DNA of 64,000 nt from Xenorhabdus griffiniae (GCF_001028135.1 NZ_LDNM01000031.1:38487-102486), one strand, 5' to 3'. Counted from the stretch's first letter, positions 26,857-36,172 are shown. Notes: generated from the sequence alone by a model not told the origin. Numbers and translations are program-made.

Positions 26857-26885
26857 TATACATTGGCTATTAAACCTCTTATAAT
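26857..26885 (+). promoter_or_regulatory. rnpB promoter
   Basis: A consensus TATAAT at 26880-26885 stands seven bases before the RNase P RNA 5' end, with TATACA (4 of 6 matches to TTGACA) at 26857-26862 and a 17-base spacer. Confidence 0.75.
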
Positions 26886-26892
26886 CCGCGCC

Positions 26893-27279
<387 letters not shown>

Positions 27280-27283
27280 ATTT

Positions 27284-27317
27284 TGCCCTATAGAGCAGAT
27301 GCTTTATAGGGCTTTTT
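27284..27317 (+). terminator. rnpB terminator
   Basis: GCCCTATA pairs with TATAGGGC across a short loop, followed by TTTTTCTTT. It starts a few bases after the mature RNA end. Confidence 0.9.
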
Positions 27318-27336
27318 CTTTATAAATAAGAAATGA

Positions 27337-27540
27337 TCAGTCAGCCAAATCAATCAGCAGGCCCCGAAATGGCGTCTCCGCTTGTAATAGCACTTCCTGC
27401 TCTTCCTGATTAAGAACACGCAACGTCCTGTAGTTCAAAAATTTTGGGTCAAAATAGTGACTAAATGAAAACGTATAGCGAGCCTGTAACCAGCCATAAT
27501 TGGCTTTTCCACATTGATTTGCTGTTCTCTCTTCAACTAT
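27337..27540 (-). pseudogene. yhaK: yhaK (pirin-family) relic with internal deletion
   Basis: Reading the minus strand gives a continuous frame: ANQCGKANYGWLQARYTFSF, then SHYFDPKFLNYRTLRVLNQE, then directly VLLQAETPFRGLLIDLAD and stop at 27337. The first part matches the first ~50 residues of YhaK (RQCGQADYGWLQARYTFSF..) and the last part its final ~14 residues (LRALLIDL), so about 170 central codons are gone while frame is kept. No start codon remains in frame after the preceding stop. It sits beside yhaJ as yhaK does in E. coli. Confidence 0.85.
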
Positions 27541-27632
27541 AGATCTATGACTGTCGATCTTAATTATCTGGACGTTGAAATGTTAGCCAGTTAATCTGGT
27601 GACTATATTCAAAATTCCTGATTGAGAAAAAT

Positions 27633-28538
27633 ATGGGTAAAGAACGTGCGCTTACTTTGGAATCCCTGCGGGTAATGGATGCGATAGATCGACGGGGAAG
27701 TTTTGCTGCGGCAGCGGATGAGTTGGGGCGAGTTCCTTCTGCACTGAGCTATACCATGCAGAAACTGGAAGAGGAATTGGACGTTGTGTTGTTTGATCGC
27801 TCTGGTCATCGTACAAAATTTACTAATGTTGGCCGGATGCTACTGGAGCGAGGGCGGTTACTGCTTGAAGCTGCGGATAAATTGACCGCAGATGCAGAAG
27901 CGCTCGCCCGTGGTTGGGAAACTCACCTGACGATTGTGTGTGAAGCGTTGTTCCCAATGGCCTCGCTGTTTCCGCTGGTGGATAAATTGGCGGCTAAATC
28001 GAATACGCAACTTTCGTTAATGACGGAAGTCTTAGCGGGTGCGTGGGAACGTCTGGAAACAGGATATGCTGATATTGTGATTGCGCCTGATCTGCATTTC
28101 AGGGCTTCTGCCGAAGTGAATTCGCGGGTACTGTATTCTATTAACAATGTCTATGTTGCCAGTGCGGATCACCCTATCCATCATGAACCCGAACCATTGT
28201 CTGATGCCACACGCGTGAAATATCGTGGAATAGCTGTCGCTGATACAGCAAGAGAGCGCCCGGTGTTGACGGTTAAATTATTGGATAAACAACCGCGCTT
28301 GACGGTGAGTTCACTGGAAGATAAACGTCGGGCACTTTTGGCAGGATTAGGCGTGGCAACCATGCCATACCCTATGGTAGAGCAGGATATTGCCGAAGGT
28401 CGTTTGCGGGTTATTGGTTCGGAATACAGCCATGAAACCAACATTATCATGGCATGGCGGCGTGATAATATGGGCGAAGCCAAGTCCTGGTGCTTGCGTG
28501 AAATTCCTAAATTGCTTGATAAACAAAGGTATGCGTGA
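27633..28538 (+). CDS. yhaJ: YhaJ, LysR-type regulator
   Basis: 301 residues. The winged-helix N-terminus (ALTLESLRVMDAIDRRGSFA) and the first 60 residues are almost identical to E. coli YhaJ; a LysR substrate-binding domain follows. In E. coli YhaJ responds to aromatic breakdown products such as those of dinitrotoluene and activates yqjF, and in pathogens it also affects virulence genes. Here yqjF lies next door in convergent orientation, consistent with the same regulatory pair. Confidence 0.93.
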   Translation: MGKERALTLESLRVMDAIDRRGSFAAAADELGRVPSALSYTMQKLEEELDVVLFDRSGHRTKFTNVGRMLLERGRLLLEAADKLTADAEALARGWETHLTIVCEALFPMASLFPLVDKLAAKSNTQLSLMTEVLAGAWERLETGYADIVIAPDLHFRASAEVNSRVLYSINNVYVASADHPIHHEPEPLSDATRVKYRGIAVADTARERPVLTVKLLDKQPRLTVSSLEDKRRALLAGLGVATMPYPMVEQDIAEGRLRVIGSEYSHETNIIMAWRRDNMGEAKSWCLREIPKLLDKQRYA

Positions 28539-28595
28539 AAATACAATTAAGATGCATACACCAAGATAATAAAGCGAATGCAGCAAATATCATAA

Positions 28596-28627
28596 AGCCC
28601 CTTGCTGCGAATACACAGGAAGGGGCT
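28596..28627. terminator. Bidirectional terminator yhaJ/yqjF
   Basis: AGCCCCTTGCTG and CAGGAAGGGGCT pair with one mismatch around an eight-base loop between two convergent genes. On the minus strand TTTATG follows. Confidence 0.75.
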
Positions 28628-28659
28628 ATAAAAAGAAAGGAAAATGCGTTGTTTTTCGA

Positions 28660-29055
28660 TTACCAATTTTTCTTCATTAGATGGTCAATACTGAATCTTC
28701 CTGGTCCCATCATAGCCAGCAGCAGGTAACCTGAGCTGATTGAGAAGTTTTTCAGGAACATAGTCAGGTTCAGGTCATTTGAAAAATCGCTATGGAACAG
28801 GAGCGCGGTCAGAATACAGAAAATAAACATAAACACAGCCGTGGTGCGGGTCAACAGGCCTAATATCACAGCAAACCCGCCCCCCAGTTCAAGCAAGATA
28901 GTCAGTGGCAATAGAATTCCTGGCACCTTCATGGCTTCCATAAATTCCTGCGTTCCTGCATAGGCATCACCCAGTTTTCCATATCCTGCGATAATGAAAA
29001 GCACGGATATTAAAATACGGGCAACCAACAGGCCAATATCTTCAAATTTTTTCAT
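28660..29055 (-). CDS. yqjF: YqjF, DoxX-family membrane protein
   Basis: 131 residues with four predicted membrane helices and the DoxX-family pattern (VARILISVLFIIAGYGKLG; ILLELGGGFAVILGL). The biochemical role of YqjF is not firmly known; in E. coli it is the main YhaJ target induced by aromatic compounds. It stands at the 3' end of the yqjA-D-E-K-F group, after a 190-base gap, so it likely has its own promoter. Confidence 0.9.
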   Translation of the reverse strand: MKKFEDIGLLVARILISVLFIIAGYGKLGDAYAGTQEFMEAMKVPGILLPLTILLELGGGFAVILGLLTRTTAVFMFIFCILTALLFHSDFSNDLNLTMFLKNFSISSGYLLLAMMGPGRFSIDHLMKKNW

Positions 29056-29247
29056 GATTGTTTCCCCAAATACCGCAGGCCGCGATAAATAAACTGTCTG
29101 TTTAGCTTTTATTGTCCAAAAAATGGAATGAATAGCACGATTTGTTAATCATTATCTGATGGGAAGTATTCTACGGCGAGGTATTATTGGTTGCTAGTAA
29201 GGAATATTAACTATTTTATGCAGTTTTTTTGAAAGAATTCGGTGGTA

Positions 29248-29541
29248 TTAATTTTTGTATAGTGTGTTTCGGACGATTTTTATGATCCCGACGATGTTGA
29301 TTATACGACGTGACCAGCGATAAAACTGCCTGGGGTGGCGGAGTCCGTAAAGCAGGGCAAGGCTAGATCCAATGGCAACATAAGGCTTAAAAGCCATGAA
29401 GGTTTGCCAGCCTTTATCATAGGGTTGTGTCATTTTAAGCCAGTTCTGGCTATAAGTAGCAAGTAACTGTCGTTGTTGCTGGATCTCTTTTAATAGCTGT
29501 TGTTTGCGCAATTTTCGCTGACGATCCCCCGATTTACTCAT
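29248..29541 (-). CDS. yqjK: YqjK-like membrane protein
   Basis: 97 residues from ATG 29541; an in-frame start at 29574 overlaps yqjE more deeply. The N-terminal half is a basic, Gln-rich helix (RQRKLRKQQLLKEIQQQRQ) followed by a short hydrophobic segment (VAIGSSLALLYGL) and a basic end. It overlaps the end of yqjE by 8 bases, the same order as yqjDEK in E. coli. Function unknown. Confidence 0.87.
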   Translation of the reverse strand: MSKSGDRQRKLRKQQLLKEIQQQRQLLATYSQNWLKMTQPYDKGWQTFMAFKPYVAIGSSLALLYGLRHPRQFYRWSRRIINIVGIIKIVRNTLYKN

Positions 29542-29935
29542 GAGGATCATCCTCCAGCATTTTACGGTCAACATGCAATTGTGTTCGAGTTGCGTTAAGA
29601 AAGGTCAGTTTTCGCGCCTTTTTTATTGTCCATATTGCACTAAATACGGCGAGGAGCAGTAACATTCCGGCGGTGATAGCTATTGCTGTTATTCGGTAGG
29701 CTGGATCGATAGCCCAGAATATCAGCACCAATAGGCACATCAGGCCAAAACCTGCAAAGAGTAGTGTCAATCCTACCAGCAATAGCAGTTGTACCAATGT
29801 TGCTGCTCCCTCTTCCAACTCAACGGCAACGAGTTGGATGCGAGTTTCAACTATGTGAACAGCAATGGCTGCTACTCGCCGTACCGTATCAAAGAACCCT
29901 TTTCCCGGGCCTTTCGGGTGAGGGGATTGGGTCAT
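29534..29935 (-). CDS. yqjE: YqjE, phage-holin-family (holin-X) membrane protein
   Basis: 133 residues with two central membrane helices (about residues 48-72 and 78-105). It matches the YqjE/holin-X family (IQLVAVELEEGAATLVQLLL). E. coli YqjE is an inner-membrane protein co-expressed with YqjD and ElaB-type proteins in stationary phase. It begins one base after yqjD. Confidence 0.92.
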   Translation of the reverse strand: MTQSPHPKGPGKGFFDTVRRVAAIAVHIVETRIQLVAVELEEGAATLVQLLLLVGLTLLFAGFGLMCLLVLIFWAIDPAYRITAIAITAGMLLLLAVFSAIWTIKKARKLTFLNATRTQLHVDRKMLEDDPHE

Positions 29936-29936
29936 A

Positions 29937-30242
29937 TCAGCGCCTTGAAAGCAGAACGCCTAATACAACGCCAATGGCTGCACCTATACCGACACCGGTC
30001 CACGGATTTTCACGAACGTAACTGTCTGCATGACCGGCAATTTCCTTGGTTTGACCTACCAGCCTATCACTAGCTTCACTGAGTGTAGTTCGTGCATTTT
30101 TCAGTGTTCTTTCTGCCTTGCTGCGTAGTTTTTCCAGTTCTGCTTTTGAATGGTCACCGGAGCTGTTGAGGACTTCTTCTAGCGTATCCGCAAGCGATTG
30201 TAATTCAGTACGTAGATCTTCAGAGCTTTTCTTTTGTGGCAT
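29937..30242 (-). CDS. yqjD: YqjD, DUF883-family ribosome-associated membrane protein
   Basis: 101 residues: a helical N-terminal domain (residues 1-75), then VRENPWTGVGIGAAIGVVLG, a C-terminal membrane helix ending LLSRR. In E. coli YqjD binds 70S/100S ribosomes through its N-terminus and tethers them to the membrane in stationary phase under RpoS control. First gene of yqjD-yqjE-yqjK; no mzrA is found between it and yqjA, unlike E. coli. Confidence 0.94.
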   Translation of the reverse strand: MPQKKSSEDLRTELQSLADTLEEVLNSSGDHSKAELEKLRSKAERTLKNARTTLSEASDRLVGQTKEIAGHADSYVRENPWTGVGIGAAIGVVLGVLLSRR

Positions 30243-30422
30243 TGCCTGTCTCCTTAAATATACGATGGATGAATTTCAAACATAGACGTTTTTATCAAGA
30301 GATGAAAGTATGAATAGATGAAAAATTATCACAATATATTGCGAATTAGCCTTAAATACCGTTTGAGAGGGCTAAGTGGAGAAGCTTAATCGACAAGATT
30401 AGGAAAAGTGGGAAAAGCAATG

Positions 30423-30452
30423 CCCTGTGGTATACGCGGCCATACCACAGGG
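30423..30452 (-). terminator. Hairpin after yqjA
   Basis: CCCTGTGGTAT and ATACCACAGGG form a perfect 11-bp stem with an eight-base loop, 10 bases beyond the yqjA stop. The minus-strand continuation (GCATTGCTTTTCCC) is only moderately T-rich. Confidence 0.75.
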
Positions 30453-30462
30453 AAATAAAGTG

Positions 30463-31131
30463 TTACGATAGCGTTTTATTAGTGCGCTTTTTGCGCCAAA
30501 TGACAGTCAGGCTGCCAATTAAACCAATAAGTAATAGACCTACAGGTAACAGCAGCAAAAAACTCATCAGATATTCTTCATACTGGCGGAACAGCGGGCT
30601 TTTACCAAGGGCATAACCCAATGTTGTTAGAATAACCACCCATATGAACCCACTCAGCCAATTGAATATTTGAAAACGTCCATTTTTTAGCCCGGCAAGG
30701 CCTGCTAATGTTGGCAGTAATGTTCTGATAAACGCGAGAAAACGGCCTATCAGTAAGGCAGATAAGCCATGACGATGGAATAAGTTATGTGCACGTTGAT
30801 GATAATGTGCAGGAAGATGTGACAGCCAGCCCTGAACTAATTTTGTATTGCCAAGCCATTTTCCCTGAAGATAGCCTACCCAGCAGCCGAGGCTGGCTCC
30901 GGTGGTGAGAATGACTAATGTGACAGGGAAACTCATGGTTTCTTTTGCAATTAAAACACCGACTAATATGAGCAGGCTGTCGCCCGGTAAAAACGCCGCC
31001 GGTAATATCCCGTTTTCCAGAAACAGGATGGTAAATAGTAGTATATAGATTGCCCATACCAGCGACGGATTCGCTAATGTTTCGTAGTCTTGGTGCCAAA
31101 GTGCATAAATCAGGTCTGTTACAATTTCCAT
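30463..31131 (-). CDS. yqjA: YqjA, DedA-family membrane transporter
   Basis: 222 residues from ATG 31131 with TTAGGAA upstream. DedA/VTT-family motifs: LENGILPAAFLPGDSLLILVG, the HYHQRAHNLFHRHGLSALL stretch and RFLAFIRTLLPTLAGLAG, which carries the conserved membrane Arg. Several hydrophobic segments. E. coli YqjA supports alkaline pH tolerance and proton-motive force, and DedA proteins are implicated in undecaprenyl-phosphate recycling. Upstream of the yqjD group. Confidence 0.94.
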   Translation of the reverse strand: MEIVTDLIYALWHQDYETLANPSLVWAIYILLFTILFLENGILPAAFLPGDSLLILVGVLIAKETMSFPVTLVILTTGASLGCWVGYLQGKWLGNTKLVQGWLSHLPAHYHQRAHNLFHRHGLSALLIGRFLAFIRTLLPTLAGLAGLKNGRFQIFNWLSGFIWVVILTTLGYALGKSPLFRQYEEYLMSFLLLLPVGLLLIGLIGSLTVIWRKKRTNKTLS

Positions 31132-31355
31132 CAAATGTTCCTAAAACACGGATTAAGGATTACATCTTACTTTTATGGTGCATTTATGGTTAATTTCTAT
31201 TAAATACATTGTAATCAAAAGTAATTAATATCAGTTGTCATAAAATAATCTCGAAATCCCTTCCAGATGGTATAAAGATCGATTGGCACACTTTAACAAA
31301 ATCAGTAGTATCGAGACAGACAATTTTGGTCACGCATTCAATCCGTTGAACTGCC

Positions 31356-31545
31356 TTACATGTCGTCGCGGTTGGAGTTTTTTAAAACGCGGATAACGGC
31401 ATTAATACTGATATGTAGTGTACGGGCAGTATCACGGATACCTGCGTTGTTCATAGCAAGTCAACAACGTGTTCTTTTATGCCCGCCTGGCACGCCCGAT
31501 AGGCGTATTCAAGTCTGTGTTTTTGGAGCAGGTAAGAGATAAATC
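31356..31545 (-). pseudogene. IS1-family insA relic
   Basis: The minus strand encodes YAYRACQAGIKEHVVDL, then after a frameshift MNNAGIRDTARTLHISINAV and IRVLKNSNRDDM with stop at 31356. This is the C-terminal zinc-finger/HTH part of IS1 InsA. The N-terminus, insB and recognisable IS ends are missing. The ORF seen on the plus strand here is only its antisense image. It shows past IS activity at the edge of the accessory region. Confidence 0.75.
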
Positions 31546-31746
31546 TGCACTGGATGGATCTTTTCTGCATATAGCGGCTACTCGCATCTCCCTATTTCAC
31601 GTAATGATACCCTTTCATGATTAATCACTCTGATGAGCATATGGCAAAAGGGGAACCCTTATGCAGGGCTTAAATAATAAAGTCGCTATTCCACAGTTGG
31701 CGGAATAGGTTCAGTTCCGGCATTCAAAACAAAAGAGGAAAATACT

Positions 31747-32991
31747 ATGCGTCGTATCGCTATCGTCGAAGGTGGTCAGGCTGGGCTACCTCTGGCCCTT
31801 GGTCTGCTTGACAAGGGCTATCAAGTCACTGTAGTCACCAGCCGCACGCCTGATGAAGTTCGCAATGGCCGGGTTTTGTCGAGTCAGTGCATGTTTGATT
31901 CTTCTTTGCAGTTTGAACGTGATTTGGGATTGAATCAGTGGGAAACACAATGCCCGCCCGTTGAAGGTATCGGTTTCACCGTGCCACATCCTGAAATTCC
32001 CAATGACAAGGCCATTGAATGGAGTGCCCGGCTCGACAAATATGCGCAAGCTGTCGATCAACGCATCAAGATGCCATTTTGGCTGGCGTTATTTGCTTCT
32101 CGTGGCGGTAATCTGGAAATTAGCGATGTGGGGTGTGCTGAACTGGAACGCCTGGCTGCCAGCCATGAACTGGTCATTCTGGCGGGAGGAAAAGGGGAGA
32201 TTGTAAAATTGCTGGAACGCGATGCGTCACGCTCGCCATATGATACACCACGGCGTGTACTCGCATTGAACTATGTGAATGGTATGTTGCCAACGCCTGA
32301 ATATTCCCGTGTTTCTTTTAACCTGATCCCGGGTATAGGGGAATATTTCGTTTTTCCTGCCCTGACACTGAATGGTTCCTGCGACATCATGGTTTTTGAA
32401 GGTATTCCGGGTGGCGCAATGGATGGCTGGCAAGAGGCCAGAACACCGCAGGAACATCTGGCCTATAGCAAGCAGATCCTTAAAACTTTTCTGCCGTGGG
32501 AGTCTGAACGTTGTGAGCATATAGAGCTGACCGATGAAAATGGCATTCTGGTGAAACGCGTTGCACCAGCAGTGCGTAAGCCTGTGCTGACGCTGCCTTC
32601 TGGTCGTCAGATTTTTGGACTGGGGGATGCTGTAGTCACGAATGATCCGCTGACTGGACAAGGCTCAAATAACGCAACAAAAGCCTGCAAAGTCTATTAC
32701 GAAGCCATTCTTGCCCGTGGCGATAAACCTTTCACGGCTGAATGGATGAACGATACGTTTGAACAATTCTGGCAATATGGTCATTACGTTGTGGAGTGGA
32801 CAAACAGCCTTCTTATCCCGCCAAAGCCACATGTTCTGGAATTATTAGGCGCCGCCCAGCGTTTGCCGTCACTCGCCAGCACGATGGCTAATGCGTTCAA
32901 CCATCCTCCGGTACTGTTCCCGTGGTGGGAAGATGCCCGTGTTTGTGAAGCATACATCCATTCACAACTGATTGAAGAAATTCGGGCATAA
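31747..32991 (+). CDS. StyA-like FAD monooxygenase (styrene/indole monooxygenase family)
   Basis: 414 residues, matching styrene/indole monooxygenase oxygenase subunits in length and in blocks such as LTLPSGRQIFGLGDAVVTND followed by PLTGQGSNNA (FAD binding) and the C-terminal WWEDARV. These enzymes epoxidise styrene or indole using FADH2 supplied by a separate reductase (StyB). No reductase gene is adjacent. The N-terminal motif reads IVEGGQAGLPLALGL, with Glu where the first Gly of GxGxxG is expected, so FAD binding may be weakened. RBS GAGG at 31734. Substrate unknown; an indole or aromatic product is an inference. Confidence 0.85.
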   Translation: MRRIAIVEGGQAGLPLALGLLDKGYQVTVVTSRTPDEVRNGRVLSSQCMFDSSLQFERDLGLNQWETQCPPVEGIGFTVPHPEIPNDKAIEWSARLDKYAQAVDQRIKMPFWLALFASRGGNLEISDVGCAELERLAASHELVILAGGKGEIVKLLERDASRSPYDTPRRVLALNYVNGMLPTPEYSRVSFNLIPGIGEYFVFPALTLNGSCDIMVFEGIPGGAMDGWQEARTPQEHLAYSKQILKTFLPWESERCEHIELTDENGILVKRVAPAVRKPVLTLPSGRQIFGLGDAVVTNDPLTGQGSNNATKACKVYYEAILARGDKPFTAEWMNDTFEQFWQYGHYVVEWTNSLLIPPKPHVLELLGAAQRLPSLASTMANAFNHPPVLFPWWEDARVCEAYIHSQLIEEIRA

Positions 32992-33137
32992 ACGGGGGGA
33001 AATAAACATGAGCGTAACGATATATAACGATATATTATGATGAAAACTTGACCTTATTTTTCTTTGAAGATATAAATATTGACTGAAAATAATCAAAATT
33101 ATGAGATTAATAAAGGTTTTGCGATGGGGACATAAAG

Positions 33138-34868
33138 ATGTCAACGCTGATTCATTGTAATAAAGTTAACTTTAGCATTAATTCAAAGCCATTATTCAGC
33201 AATCTCTCCATAACGATTAAAGAAAATGACAAAATTTCTTTAGTTGGTTATAACGGCACGGGAAAAACCCATTTACTTAAGCTACTGGCGGGTATTGAAA
33301 AGCCGGATGATGGGGTAATTGAATATGCTAATGGGTTGAGATTGGAGATGGTTTCTCAGTTTATTGATGACGCATTACTTGAGATGACCTTATTTGAATC
33401 TATTTCCCATAAAGTAAAACAAATAGATGAATATGGTGATTACAAAGCGGTATCCATGCTTTATGATTTTGGTTTTCAGGATACTGATTTTAAGACAAAA
33501 GTTATTGATCTCAGTGGTGGACAAAAAACAAAATTGATGTTTGCCATGAGTGCGATTGCAGAGCCAGATATTATTTTATTTGACGAACCCAGTAACCATT
33601 TGGATGCCAATACCCTGAAATTTTTCGAGGATTTCTTTAATAACAGCCTAAAGAGCGCGTTTATTATCGTTTCCCACGACCGAAACTTTCTGGATAACGT
33701 CACCAACCAGACGATTTTCTTGCGTGACCAACAATTGACGTCGTTTTCCCTGCCATTCAGCCCGGCATTGACTGCTTTGCAGGAAAAAGATAAAGCGGAT
33801 GCATTACGTTTGAAAGCGGAAGAAAAGAACATTCAGCGTATACAGGAAAGTGCCAAGCGTTTGGCATTGTGGGGAAAAATCCACGATAACGAAAAGTTTG
33901 CCAGAAAAGCCAAATCGATGGAGAAACGGGCAGAAAAACTTGAAAAGGATAAAACCAAAATAACCGAAGGGGAAACCTACCGATTATCATTGGATGCCGA
34001 CTCGGTTAAATCGAAAAATATGCTGCAAATTGGGGAAGAATGGATTGGCTATCACCAGGATGGGCAGTTTAATCCGTTATTTTCAATTAATAATAGCTTG
34101 TATATCCGGCCGGGCGATAGAATCGCCTTATTAGGTGATAATGGCGTGGGGAAATCCACCCTGATTCATACGCTTGTTGAGTCCTATAATAATGCCAGAA
34201 ATATCTTTTCCCCGCAGTGTAATATGGGGTATCTCGATCAGGAATTGGAAAAAATTCCGCTAAACGAATCGATCTTTGATGCTGTCAGAAATAACACGCC
34301 GAATATCGATGATATCACCTGTAAACAGCAACTGATTGCGACAGGCTTTAAATATGCTGATTTTAACCAATTGGTGGGGCGATTAAGTGGTGGTGAACGT
34401 TCCCGCTTAATGTTTTTGATCTTGAAACTGAATAGGCACAATTTCCTGATCCTCGATGAGCCAACAAACCACCTGGATATTTTTGGCAAAATGGAGCTGG
34501 AGAATGAATTGATTAATAACGGGATGACGATATTAATCACTTCGCATGATAGGGCGTTTATCGATAACGTCGCTAATCGTTTTTGGCTGATTAAAAATGG
34601 CAAACTGGAAGAGGTCACATCCAGTGAGGGATATTATCAGTTCCTGAATAAAAAAGTGATCCCTTATCAAAAAGCAGTGGTTAAGGCTCAGGAAAGCACT
34701 TCTGATGGTTTGAAAGTATTAACGGATGAGGAAGAGATCCTGCAACGCATTGTGGTATTGGAGCAAAATCTGACGCAGGATTTGGCCAGGAAACCGAGGC
34801 ACCAGAAGCCCAAAAATCAGGAGAGCTGGAGAAATGAAATTCAGAAGTTGTATGAAATGCTGGGATAA
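33138..34868 (+). CDS. ABC-F family ATPase
   Basis: 576 residues with two ABC domains and no membrane segment. Domain 1: Walker A GYNGTGKTHLL, signature LSGGQKTK, Walker B IILFDEPSNHLD. Domain 2: Walker A GDNGVGKST, signature LSGGERSR, Walker B FLILDEPTNHLD. Between them is a charged, Lys-rich linker (about residues 215-285) as in ribosome-acting ABC-F factors. The last ~60 residues are basic and helical. These proteins act on translating ribosomes, some giving antibiotic resistance by displacing drugs. Which subfamily this is cannot be told by eye; a self-protection role is a guess based on accessory location. Confidence 0.9.
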   Translation: MSTLIHCNKVNFSINSKPLFSNLSITIKENDKISLVGYNGTGKTHLLKLLAGIEKPDDGVIEYANGLRLEMVSQFIDDALLEMTLFESISHKVKQIDEYGDYKAVSMLYDFGFQDTDFKTKVIDLSGGQKTKLMFAMSAIAEPDIILFDEPSNHLDANTLKFFEDFFNNSLKSAFIIVSHDRNFLDNVTNQTIFLRDQQLTSFSLPFSPALTALQEKDKADALRLKAEEKNIQRIQESAKRLALWGKIHDNEKFARKAKSMEKRAEKLEKDKTKITEGETYRLSLDADSVKSKNMLQIGEEWIGYHQDGQFNPLFSINNSLYIRPGDRIALLGDNGVGKSTLIHTLVESYNNARNIFSPQCNMGYLDQELEKIPLNESIFDAVRNNTPNIDDITCKQQLIATGFKYADFNQLVGRLSGGERSRLMFLILKLNRHNFLILDEPTNHLDIFGKMELENELINNGMTILITSHDRAFIDNVANRFWLIKNGKLEEVTSSEGYYQFLNKKVIPYQKAVVKAQESTSDGLKVLTDEEEILQRIVVLEQNLTQDLARKPRHQKPKNQESWRNEIQKLYEMLG

Positions 34869-34901
34869 ATGACGAAATAATAAAATAAGATGCTTTGCAG
34901 G

Positions 34902-36002
34902 CTACCCACGTTTCAGGCTGTTACTTGGCGTCTCACCATAGCGGGCTTTATATTCTGCGCTAAAGCGTCCCATATGGGCGAATCCCCAACGCAGAGCGAC
35001 GCCTGTGACGCTGGTGGCTTCTCCCGCCAATAGTTCTGTGCGTACATGTTCCATACGCAGGTCACGTAAATACTGCATCGGGCTGATATTCAGAAACTCC
35101 TTGAAGCCGGAATAGAGGCTGCGCAGGCTGACGCCTGCCACCTGAGCGAGCTGTTCTACGGTTATTGGCTCGTGGGCATGAGCCTGCAAATATTCCTGCA
35201 CTCGCCGTACATGCCGTGGGCGAATGGCACATCGGCGGTTGACAGGCGTTTCACTGTAATTATGTTGATGGGTGGATAGCAGGGTAACGGAAATCAATTG
35301 TTCTATTTGGTTGATCATCAGTTTGTGTTGCAAGATATCAGGTACTTGGGTGGCGTATTCCAGAATATAAGGCATCAAACAACGCCAGGCCTGACAGCGT
35401 TGCCATTCAAACCCCAATGCAAATAGCAGTGGTTGATCCAGAGAGTGTCCTAATTGGCCGACCAGCGTTCTTTCCAGCAAGGTGCGGGAGATCCTGACCA
35501 TAAACTGGTCATTATCGGCATTCCAGCGCATGGAAGTGTGCTGATTTGGGCTGAGAATGGAAGCCAGATTAGGAGTGGAGTCAAGGTACTGATCACCGCT
35601 TTCAATACCCGCACAGCCCGCCAGCGGCATCTGGATGAGAAAGAACGAATCCAACTCTCCTGGGGTGATTTCAACGCAGGCACCGTAACGTAATCGGCTC
35701 ATGGAAATATCCCCAAGTGGAATATAGTGCATTTGGGCGTCCAATTTTTGATGGGCGTCCACGATAGTTAGCTGATGAGGCTGGATGACCCGTCCGACCA
35801 TAGATTTAACTTCATCAAGATCGTTGGATGAAAAAAGTAAATGCTTTGGGGAATTGAGATGCTCCCCGATTTTGGTCACTGCATATTTAGGATCTGAACA
35901 GTCTGAAGCTGAATATCTTGATTCAGCTCTTCGAGAGTCAGCGTATTTTGGTTCAGTATTTTCAGACCCAAAATAGTTGTCAGACCACGAATTGCTCATC
36001 AT
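34902..36002 (-). CDS. AraC-family transcriptional regulator
   Basis: 366 residues. The C-terminal 100 residues carry two helix-turn-helix motifs (ITVEQLAQVAGVSLRSLYSG and TSVTGVALRWGFAHMGRFSA) with the AraC signature end YKARYGETPSNSLKR. The central part resembles the AraC-binding-like ligand domain used by regulators of aromatic and amine catabolism. The first 45 residues are an unusual low-complexity stretch with repeated KYA and SRY elements (PKYADSRRAESRYSASD), possibly a non-native extension; a later start is possible. Neighbours are the ABC-F gene (convergent) and the outer-membrane cluster. Confidence 0.9.
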   Translation of the reverse strand: MMSNSWSDNYFGSENTEPKYADSRRAESRYSASDCSDPKYAVTKIGEHLNSPKHLLFSSNDLDEVKSMVGRVIQPHQLTIVDAHQKLDAQMHYIPLGDISMSRLRYGACVEITPGELDSFFLIQMPLAGCAGIESGDQYLDSTPNLASILSPNQHTSMRWNADNDQFMVRISRTLLERTLVGQLGHSLDQPLLFALGFEWQRCQAWRCLMPYILEYATQVPDILQHKLMINQIEQLISVTLLSTHQHNYSETPVNRRCAIRPRHVRRVQEYLQAHAHEPITVEQLAQVAGVSLRSLYSGFKEFLNISPMQYLRDLRMEHVRTELLAGEATSVTGVALRWGFAHMGRFSAEYKARYGETPSNSLKRG

Positions 36003-36067
36003 TTCAGATACCTCTAGCCAGTCATATCATTGTTATGATGTATGAGATATTCCGCTAATAACGTGTG

Positions 36068-36172
36068 TATTCCCGATAAACTTCAAGTTGCAATCCGCCA
36101 GACGACACGAGGCCTCATATTTCCCCGCTGCGCGGGGAAATATGACACGCATCTTGAAGTTGGATTGGTATA
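36068..36172 (-). repeat. Palindromic ~105-bp dispersed repeat, copy A
   Basis: Full-length copy in reverse orientation: the minus strand begins TATACCAATCCAACTTCAAG, has the central palindrome ATTTCCCCGC..GCGGGGAAAT, and ends in TTCAAGTTTATCGGGAATA-like sequence. The two ends are imperfect inverted repeats (TATAC..AACTTCAAG). Same family as the copies at 40114, 57526 and 61196. No coding capacity, so a MITE-like element is plausible. Confidence 0.85.

Noticed and set aside
31360..31542. 60-codon plus-strand ORF with many Arg
   Set aside because: It is the antisense image of the IS1 insA relic.
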